Assembly: GCA_964389095.1 (NCBI GenBank)
Contig: CAYMEB010000150.1
Span: 1 to 11,681, forward strand
Reading direction: 5' to 3'
Source: JABFRJ01 sp964389095
GTDB taxonomy: Bacteria; Pseudomonadota; Alphaproteobacteria; Rhizobiales; Hyphomicrobiaceae
Length of the DNA: 11,681 bases
In this document: positions 6,306 through 11,681 of the stretch, piece after piece
Position numbering within the stretch: the stretch's first letter is position 1
Layout of the letters: each line of letters opens with the position of its first letter
Position numbers and translations under genes: made by a program
Notes under the pieces: generated by a model
Database searches by the model: none
The model's input: the letters and a program-made list of their open reading frames with translations, nothing else
What the model was told of the DNA's origin: nothing

Positions 6306-9300
6306 ATGTTCGCTCTGGATGTCCAGTCTGCCTTGGACTCGGCGCGCGGAGTGCTTTCGAACCCGGCGATCCCGGCCCTCGCCGCGATGGCCCTGGTCGC
6401 GCTCCTGTGGCGCAGCGCGCTGGCGCGCCTGCCCAAGATCATCGCCGACATCTTCTTCACCAACTGGCAATTGGGTCTGCTCGGTGCGACCGGCCTCGTG
6501 CTCTCCCTCGCCTCCGGCTGGACCACCTGGGACGGCATGAAGAACTTCACCGGGGAGCCGATCCTGTCGGCCATGGTGACGTTCGGCATTCAGGGCGTCA
6601 TGCTGATCGTAGCGTGGCTGATCGGTGAGAGTTTCGCCACCGGCATGAGCCAGCGTGCGCCCAACGGCGTCGTCGGCGCGGCGGGCAGTGCGAGCCTGAA
6701 GGGGGCCCTGGGGCTCACTTTGTTCGGCATCCTGACCGCGGCGATCGCCGGCGCCGTTCATCTGCTGACCAGCCGCGACGCCGACCTGACTCGTCTGCCG
6801 CTATGGCTCGCGGGCATCGGCGCCGGGCTCGTCGTCGTCGGCCTGTTCATGGTCGCGGCGAACGCCAACACCCTGCGGACCTATTTCGACGCCACTCGCA
6901 TCATCATCCGCACCGCAGTTTTGTGGGTGATGTTCCTCGCCTGCATGGCCACGTCGGTCTTCTTCTCGTTCGACTCGCTGTTCTCGACGATCTTCCCGCA
7001 GGAGGAACGCAAGCGCGCGGCCGAATTGCGTGCGCAGAATCAGGTCGCCGGCGTCGTCGCCGACATCGGCAGCCTGATTTCGAACCGCCAGCTCGGCGAG
7101 GCGGAGGCACTGTTCGCCACCAAGGGATGGCTGGACTACGATCGAAATCTGACCGAACTTGCCCGCCAAGCGAACGACAGCCAGGGCGCGATCGAGGCTT
7201 ACTTCGTCCAGCAGATGGAGCAGCGCAAGCAGACGATCCAGCAGCAGCAGGAACGCATCGCGACCGCTCAGTCTTCCCAGGCCGGCCTGTCGACCAAGCA
7301 ATTGTCGCTGCGTGACGAGTTGACGAGGCTTGAGACCGACCGCCCGACGCTGCTCAGCACGTTCAACGAGCGCAAGGCGGTCGTGGAGGAGAAGACCAGG
7401 TCGTTCGATGCCAAGCGCGTCGAGGCGATGGCCGAAGAACGCGGCGTCGAAGGCACCGGAAAGGTCGGACAGGGTCCCCAGTTTCGCGCGCGCAAGGCCG
7501 AGGAAGCCAAGCTCAAGGACGAGATCAAGATCGCCGAGGAGCGCCTGCGCGATGCCGAACGGCCGCTGCGCCAGGCGGAGCAGCGCATCTCCACGATCAA
7601 GCGCGAGCTCGCCGCCATCGACGGCGACGTCGCCAAGCTCAAGGGCGAGGCGCAGACCGCCGAGCAGCGCATCCGCATCGCGCAGGAGACCAGCGCGCAG
7701 GACGACGGCCCGAAGATCGATCCGGCGCGCATCCTGCGCTCTTTCGAGAAGCTGCGGGCCGAGTTCCGCCAGAATCCGCGCGTGGAGACGCTCGCCCAGG
7801 TCCAGCAGATCTGCGTGCAGATGGTGGGCGCCATGAGCGCGGCGCCGACCACCCGCGACAAGGTCCGCTCGATCGACTGCGATCCCAAGTCGGCGAGCGA
7901 GGCCGCCGGGCGTGTGTTCGCCCTCAACGACGGCATCAAGGTCTTCGCCGCCAATTGCGCCGGCGGCGACAAGCTGGCCCAGAACAAGACCGCAGATGAC
8001 CTGTTCGGGTTCGCGCGCAAGTGCGTGCAGGACTCCGGGCTCGCATCCAAGGACACCGATGCGCTGCGCCAGAAGATCAATTTCATCGAGCTCAATCGCG
8101 ATGACAAGGCCAACCGCTTCGTCGTGACTTGGAACGCCTTCCAAGACGGCAATCGACTCGCCTACCTCTCGCTCGCGATCGCCATCGCCATCGACAGCCT
8201 CGTTTTCATGTCGGGTCTGTTCGGTGCGAATGCCGTGCGCTCGCCGCTGTCGGACGTGCCCACCGACAAGGCGCGCAGCGCCGATCAGCTCGAGCGGATC
8301 ATCGACAACGCGCTCTTGCCCAATCGCTTCGACACGGCGCGGCTCGCCATCGAGGCGATGCACGCCGACACGAGCAGGCAGGGTTATTCGGCCGTGGTGA
8401 ACATGGGTGAATTGGATCCCGAACACGCGGCCGCGGTCCGCCGTGTCCTCAACGCGGGCGCGACCATCGGAGCCGTGAGCCGCGACGAACTCGACGAGCG
8501 CCGGTACTACGTGCGCCCGGAGTTGTTCGAGTATCTCTCCATCGCATCCGCCCGCGCCTTCGAGAAGGATGGAAAGCACCTCAGCGAGGACATCGCGGAA
8601 ACCGTGAAGCTCGCTCAGCTCGAGAGGGATCTGACCGCCGCGCTCATCCCCGGAAACGTCCCGGCGGACCGCCGCGAGCTGGGGCTGCGTATCGCCGAGA
8701 ATGCACAGCTTGTCCTCGATCATCTTCATCCCTATCCGGTCAAGGAGCGTCCGGAGTTCGCCAACGAGATCCGTCTCGACGAGTTCCAGTCGCAGGATGA
8801 AAAGCGCGTCGCCCGTCGCGTGCTCACAGCCGGCTCGAGCATCGGCTACGTCCAGAACGCCGAGTACAAGGGCGACGACGACAAGACGCTGCACGCGAAC
8901 CGCTACGTGCTCCATACCGGTTTCGTGAAAACCCTGACGCGCCTGCGCGCGAAGATGCTGTTGTCGACGAGCACCGACGCGCTGAGCATTTCTTCGCGTC
9001 CCCGCGACGGCGGCCGCCTGGGCGGTACGGATCCCGCCATTACGGCTCAACCGCTTCCAGCCGGCCTGATCCCGTCGGGACTGGCCCCGCGTCAGCGCGA
9101 ACAGGCTGCGGTGACGCCCGCGCATGCCCACAACGACGACACGCCCGCGGAGTCTTTCGATCGCGAGTTGATCGAGCACTTCGCGAGCCAGATGGGGCAG
9201 CAGCAGGAAGCCATCCAGTACCTGCTCGACAATCAGCGCAACATCGATGCCGGTGCACTTTGGCGTGCGCTCGATCAGGTGCTGCGCAGCGACGAGGCCA

Positions 9301-9707
9301 ACCTGCGCCGCCCGCTGCGCCAAGCCATGGCGTCGCTGGAGACGAGCATCGACGAAGCCCGGGCCAGCACGCCTGCGGATCTCATCACCGCGCCGGCTGC
9401 TGCGGCGCAGCTCAACGATATCGCCGATCGGCTCAAGACGATGCAGCCGGTGATGATGCTTTTGGCCGGTGGCGCCTACCAGCATCTGTTGGTGCGCATG
9501 GATCGCGAGCTCGCCGAGGACCGGGGCGGCGGCCGCCTCGACGAGGTGAGGCTCGCCAAGCATCGCTTCCTTCTCGAGCATCGTCGCGAGCTGGCAGCGG
9601 CTCTGAACGTCGGCAATTGGCACGAGGTCTCCGCGAGCCTGCAACGTTTCGCCGTGCGGCTCGCCTCGCTCGCCGGGACCGACCATCGTCCCACCCGCAT
9701 CCAGTGA
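6306..9707 (+). CDS. Large uncharacterised membrane protein: 6 TM, periplasmic coiled coil, 1 TM, duplicated cytoplasmic domain
   Basis: I do not recognise this 1133-residue protein. Start ATG 6306 is chosen because GGGGAGG lies eight bases upstream and the protein then opens with an ordinary MFALDVQ; an in-frame GTG at 6198 would add 36 residues unlike a membrane N-terminus. Hydrophobic segments are at about 21-36, 54-73, 86-107, 133-154, 164-185, 199-222 and 618-642. Positive charges (RSALARLPK, LRTYFDATR) suggest an outside N-terminus, which puts residues 230-617 in the periplasm and 643-1133 in the cytoplasm. The middle domain has a long coiled coil (about 296-465, Gln/Glu/Lys/Arg heptad-like) and four cysteines (503, 525, 551, 573). 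The cytoplasmic part contains two related units (662-752, 772-885), then a Pro-rich linker and a helical end (about 940-1133). It may be an envelope-spanning sensor or scaffold; this is only inference. A lipoprotein gene follows in the same direction. Confidence 0.88.
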   Translation: MFALDVQSALDSARGVLSNPAIPALAAMALVALLWRSALARLPKIIADIFFTNWQLGLLGATGLVLSLASGWTTWDGMKNFTGEPILSAMVTFGIQGVMLIVAWLIGESFATGMSQRAPNGVVGAAGSASLKGALGLTLFGILTAAIAGAVHLLTSRDADLTRLPLWLAGIGAGLVVVGLFMVAANANTLRTYFDATRIIIRTAVLWVMFLACMATSVFFSFDSLFSTIFPQEERKRAAELRAQNQVAGVVADIGSLISNRQLGEAEALFATKGWLDYDRNLTELARQANDSQGAIEAYFVQQMEQRKQTIQQQQERIATAQSSQAGLSTKQLSLRDELTRLETDRPTLLSTFNERKAVVEEKTRSFDAKRVEAMAEERGVEGTGKVGQGPQFRARKAEEAKLKDEIKIAEERLRDAERPLRQAEQRISTIKRELAAIDGDVAKLKGEAQTAEQRIRIAQETSAQDDGPKIDPARILRSFEKLRAEFRQNPRVETLAQVQQICVQMVGAMSAAPTTRDKVRSIDCDPKSASEAAGRVFALNDGIKVFAANCAGGDKLAQNKTADDLFGFARKCVQDSGLASKDTDALRQKINFIELNRDDKANRFVVTWNAFQDGNRLAYLSLAIAIAIDSLVFMSGLFGANAVRSPLSDVPTDKARSADQLERIIDNALLPNRFDTARLAIEAMHADTSRQGYSAVVNMGELDPEHAAAVRRVLNAGATIGAVSRDELDERRYYVRPELFEYLSIASARAFEKDGKHLSEDIAETVKLAQLERDLTAALIPGNVPADRRELGLRIAENAQLVLDHLHPYPVKERPEFANEIRLDEFQSQDEKRVARRVLTAGSSIGYVQNAEYKGDDDKTLHANRYVLHTGFVKTLTRLRAKMLLSTSTDALSISSRPRDGGRLGGTDPAITAQPLPAGLIPSGLAPRQREQAAVTPAHAHNDDTPAESFDRELIEHFASQMGQQQEAIQYLLDNQRNIDAGALWRALDQVLRSDEANLRRPLRQAMASLETSIDEARASTPADLITAPAAAAQLNDIADRLKTMQPVMMLLAGGAYQHLLVRMDRELAEDRGGGRLDEVRLAKHRFLLEHRRELAAALNVGNWHEVSASLQRFAVRLASLAGTDHRPTRIQ
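8289..8960 (+). repeat. Tandem duplicated domain inside the large membrane protein
   Basis: Two copies of a roughly 90-115 residue unit, residues 662-752 (8289-8561) and 772-885 (8619-8960). Both begin with LER and an Ala-Leu-x-Pro turn. The core is VRRVLNAGATIGAV in the first and ARRVLTAGSSIGYV in the second, 9 of 14 identical. Each core is followed by a charged hairpin and a Tyr-Val motif (RYYVRPELFEYL; NRYVLHTGFVKTL). The second copy has about 20 more residues. Helix, then a hairpin, then helix would fit a winged-helix-like fold, but this is only a guess. Confidence 0.6.
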
Positions 9708-9872
9708 ATGGGCGGGGCTAGCCGCCGCAGACGGGGCCCCACTTCCGCCAGAATCCCTCCCAAATACGCTCTCGATCTCGTCGCATAAAGTCGCTAAACA
9801 CTGTTCTGGAAAATGCGTGGCCGATCTCGGCCCGTGTCGATGACGGCCTCGGCCTCTGCAAGGGGATACCCT

Positions 9873-10349
9873 ATGCGCGCACTTGCCATCACTCTCGTTG
9901 CTGCCGGCGCCTTGGCGCTTTCCGGTTGCTCGGGTCCCGACGGCACGCCCACCAAGGGTGACGCCGGCCTCGTCGGCGGCGCCGTTCTCGGCGGTATCGT
10001 GGGGAGCCAGTTCGGCAAAGGCGGTGGCCGCGTGGTCGGCACGATGGCTGGCGCCGTGATCGGTGGCATCGTCGGCAACGACATCGGCCGCAAGCTCGAC
10101 CAGCGCGATCGTCTGCTCGCGCAGCAGGCCGAGTTCGATGCCTTCGAGCGCGGCCCGTCCGGCCGGCCGATCCGCTGGCAGAACCCCGACAACGGCCGCT
10201 ACGGCGAGGTCGTGCCGATGACGCCGTACAAGCGCGGTCCGCAGGACTGCCGCGACTTCACGCACACGATCTATATCGACGGCCGGCCCCAGGCGATGCG
10301 CGGCACCGCGTGCCGCAATCCCGACGGCACCTGGACCAACGTGAGCTGA
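9873..10349 (+). CDS. Glycine-zipper outer-membrane lipoprotein (17-kDa surface antigen type)
   Basis: Predicted lipoprotein of 158 residues anchored in the outer membrane. The signal peptide MRALAITLVAAGALALSG ends in a lipobox (LSGC, Cys19). It is followed by a glycine-zipper two-helix segment, about 31-73 (GLVGGAVLGGIVGSQFG ... GTMAGAVIGGIVGNDIG), then a basic helix and a C-terminal domain with DNGRYGEVVP and DCRDFTHTIYIDGRPQ, and Cys126/Cys147 that may form a disulfide. This order is that of the rickettsial 17-kDa antigen / RT0821-like family (family knowledge); the role is usually given as envelope integrity. ATG 9873 is chosen because AGGGGA is six bases upstream and the signal peptide starts there; an upstream in-frame ATG at 9813 would bury the signal. 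It lies 165 bp behind the large membrane protein gene in the same direction; no clear terminator was seen between them. Confidence 0.9.
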   Translation: MRALAITLVAAGALALSGCSGPDGTPTKGDAGLVGGAVLGGIVGSQFGKGGGRVVGTMAGAVIGGIVGNDIGRKLDQRDRLLAQQAEFDAFERGPSGRPIRWQNPDNGRYGEVVPMTPYKRGPQDCRDFTHTIYIDGRPQAMRGTACRNPDGTWTNVS

Positions 10350-10763
10350 CGCTCCCGGCTCGACTTTCGTGACACCGGTAAGACGGCCGCCCTCCCGCGC
10401 GTGGAGGCGTGATCATCTGTTGCATGTCCGCATCAGGTGCGGCTCATCGACAACACGAATCGCTTCCATCTGTTAGTCTTCCCCCAGTGTGCAGACGACG
10501 CGTCCAGTCCGACGCGGATCGTGGGGAGTCCCTCAGGGGAATGATCCTGCCAGCACAGACAGAATTGCCGGCGACGAGGCGGACGAGGATGGAACCGCCA
10601 TTGGCAGTCGTCGGATCTCGTATCTCGCGGGCGCCCCGCGATTCCATCCCGAACCGCTGCCACCACTCCGCACGTCATCGGATGTTCCGGCGCGCGCCTG
10701 CGCGTTCCGCCGGGATTCCGCTGTCGGGAGGGGTGCGCGGCACTTCACTCATCGGAGTGATCC
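10350..10763. other. 414-bp stretch without a convincing gene
   Basis: Open frames on both strands here have Arg/Ser/Pro-rich translations with no domain or motif, and none has a clear ribosome site, so I call no gene. A hairpin with one bulge, CCTCC (10391-10395) pairing with GGAGG (10403-10407) and extended by CG pairs, lies 40 bases past the lipoprotein stop. It lacks a U run and is at best a weak transcription end. No repeat, tRNA or mobile-element sign was seen. Confidence 0.5.
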
Positions 10764-10910
10764 ATGACGAAGCACCTCCATATGCGTCGTGGCGTCGATG
10801 CGTCCGCACCCGAAACGCGAATGATGCGGGATTGCGATCCGGACTTGGGCTTTCGAAAGGTGCTTCTCTGGCGCGATGCCGAACGACATCGTCCTCCGAG
10901 TAAACGCTGA
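10764..10910 (+). CDS. Possible small protein of 48 residues
   Basis: ATG 10764 to TGA 10910 encodes MTKHLHMRRGVDASAPETRM... ending RDAERHRPPSKR: basic, no membrane segment, no signal peptide, one Cys and one Trp. A ribosome site GGAG (10754-10757) lies six bases upstream, which is the main reason to list it. That site falls in a 6-bp hairpin, TCACTC-ATCG-GAGTGA (10745-10760). Third codon positions are only about 57% G or C, much less than in the neighbouring genes, so it may be recently acquired, under little selection, or not coding at all. I know no family for it. Confidence 0.3.
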   Translation: MTKHLHMRRGVDASAPETRMMRDCDPDLGFRKVLLWRDAERHRPPSKR

Positions 10911-10962
10911 TTTCAGGGATTGCCGGCGCCGCGGTGCGAGCATTGCGACGGCCAGAAGAAAG

Positions 10963-10990
10963 CGGGGCCGGTCCAGATGGACCGGCCCCG
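10963..10990 (-). terminator. Strong intrinsic terminator of the sigma-54 regulator gene
   Basis: A perfect 12-bp inverted repeat CGGGGCCGGTCC / GGACCGGCCCCG with a 4-base loop. On the minus strand it is followed by CTTTCTTCTGG, a U-rich tail, and it begins 57 bases past the stop of the regulator gene. On the plus strand the downstream bases are AATTCGTATC without a U run, so it should act mainly for the minus-strand gene. Confidence 0.85.
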
Positions 10991-11046
10991 AATTCGTATC
11001 GAGGATGGCGTGAGCGCCTGCGTGGCAGGTGCGATGCCCGCGGCGG

Positions 11047-11681
11047 TCAGGCCGCGTCCTCCGCGCGCTCTTCCAGCCCGTAGTCCTTCATCTTGCGGTA
11101 GAGCGTCGAGCGGCCGATGTTGAGGCGCCGCGCCACCTCCGTCATGTGGCCGCGATAGCGGCCGAGCGCGAGCCGGATCATGTCCGCCTCGATCGCCTCG
11201 AGAGAGCGAATCTCTCCAGCCTCGTCCACCGCAGGGATGCCGAGTGCGCCGCGGCTGTTGCCGCCGCCGATCGCCATGGTCTGCGGCACGATGTTCTCGG
11301 CACCCAGAACCGCAGGTCCCGTGAACGCTGGCTTGGCGGAGACCTGTGCGGGAGCCGCCGGCACTTGCGCCTTGAAGCCTTCGACGTGCGCCGCGATCTG
11401 CGGGAACTCGTCGACGCCGATCTCGTTTCCGTCGGCAAGCACCACCGCGCGGAACACGGCATTCTCGAGCTGACGCACGTTGCCCGGCCACGTATAGGCG
11501 CCGAGCATCTGAAGGGCGTCGTCGCTGATCGAAACGACGCGCTTGCCTTCCTCCGCGGCGAAGCGCGCCAGGAAGTGCCGCGCCAGCTCCGTGACGTCCT
11601 CCATGCGCTCACGCAGCGGCGGCACGTGGATCGGAAACACGTTGAGACGGTAGTAGAGATCCTCGCGGAACTTGCCGTCCT
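11047..11681 (-). CDS. Sigma-54-dependent Fis-family transcriptional regulator, C-terminal part
   Basis: Activator of sigma-54 promoters; the N-terminal part lies outside the window. The visible 210 residues start inside the AAA+ domain at DGKFREDLYYRLNVFPI, followed by VPPLRER and the WPGNVRQLEN segment (11490-11461), which all belong to the sigma-54 interaction ATPase. A linker of about 75 residues rich in Ala, Pro and Gly comes next. The protein ends with a Fis-type helix-turn-helix (MTEVARRLNIGRSTLYRKMKDYGL, about 11142-11074). The GTG at 11640 is an internal Val, not a start. The WALKER A and GAFTGA regions and any receiver domain are not visible, so I cannot say whether it is a two-component response regulator. 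The tail does not look like NtrC or NtrX, so I give no symbol. A strong terminator follows. Confidence 0.93.
   Translation of the reverse strand, partial: DGKFREDLYYRLNVFPIHVPPLRERMEDVTELARHFLARFAAEEGKRVVSISDDALQMLGAYTWPGNVRQLENAVFRAVVLADGNEIGVDEFPQIAAHVEGFKAQVPAAPAQVSAKPAFTGPAVLGAENIVPQTMAIGGGNSRGALGIPAVDEAGEIRSLEAIEADMIRLALGRYRGHMTEVARRLNIGRSTLYRKMKDYGLEERAEDAA

Noticed and set aside
9711..9726. GGCGG-GGCTAG-CCGCC hairpin just past the large membrane protein gene, considered as a terminator.
   Set aside because: The stem has only 5 bp and is followed by GCAGACGGGG, not by a U run.
6801..10265. A 1154-codon open frame on the minus strand, opposite the large membrane protein and the lipoprotein gene.
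   Set aside because: It lies antisense to two genes with clear ribosome sites, signal and membrane segments. Its translation is rich in Arg, His, Asp and Ala with no domain, as expected for the antisense of GC-rich coding DNA.
10409..10903. A 164-codon open frame on the plus strand and several shorter ones on the minus strand.
   Set aside because: Arg/Ser/Pro-rich translations with no ribosome site, domain or signal; typical of non-coding GC-rich DNA.

Overview
The window looks like a chromosomal segment from a GC-rich alphaproteobacterium, probably of the Hyphomicrobiales (Rhizobiales) type. This is inferred from protein flavour: paired PhnE permeases, a His-rich Zur and ZnuC, a 418-residue IspG and a Fis-type sigma-54 regulator. 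It also fits the strong preference for G or C at third codon positions. No rRNA, tRNA, CRISPR array, insertion sequence or phage gene was seen.

Left part (1-2010, plus strand): the 3' end of phnC followed by two translationally coupled PhnE-type permeases. This is the tail of a phosphonate-type ABC importer operon; the binding protein PhnD would lie upstream, outside the window. It converges with a minus-strand operon only 13 bp away.

Middle part (6062 down to 2024, minus strand): zur, znuC, znuB, ispG, then a small lipoprotein gene that appears to carry a one-base frameshift. Zur is the zinc-sensing repressor and ZnuC and ZnuB form the zinc importer core; no znuA is present here. IspG makes the last-but-one step of the non-mevalonate isoprenoid pathway and is carried along in the zinc operon. 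A Zur-box-like sequence overlaps a perfect TATAAT directly at the zur start codon, which suggests autorepression and a leaderless or nearly leaderless transcript.

Right part (6306-10349, plus strand): a large uncharacterised 1133-residue membrane protein, followed by a glycine-zipper lipoprotein of the 17-kDa surface antigen type. The large protein has six predicted N-terminal membrane segments, a coiled-coil and four-cysteine domain predicted to be periplasmic, a seventh membrane segment, and a cytoplasmic part with an internal tandem duplication. It is the best candidate for undescribed biology in this window.

Far right (10350-11681): about 400 bp with no convincing gene, a possible 48-residue small ORF, a strong intrinsic terminator, and the 3' end of a minus-strand sigma-54-dependent Fis-family regulator that runs off the window.
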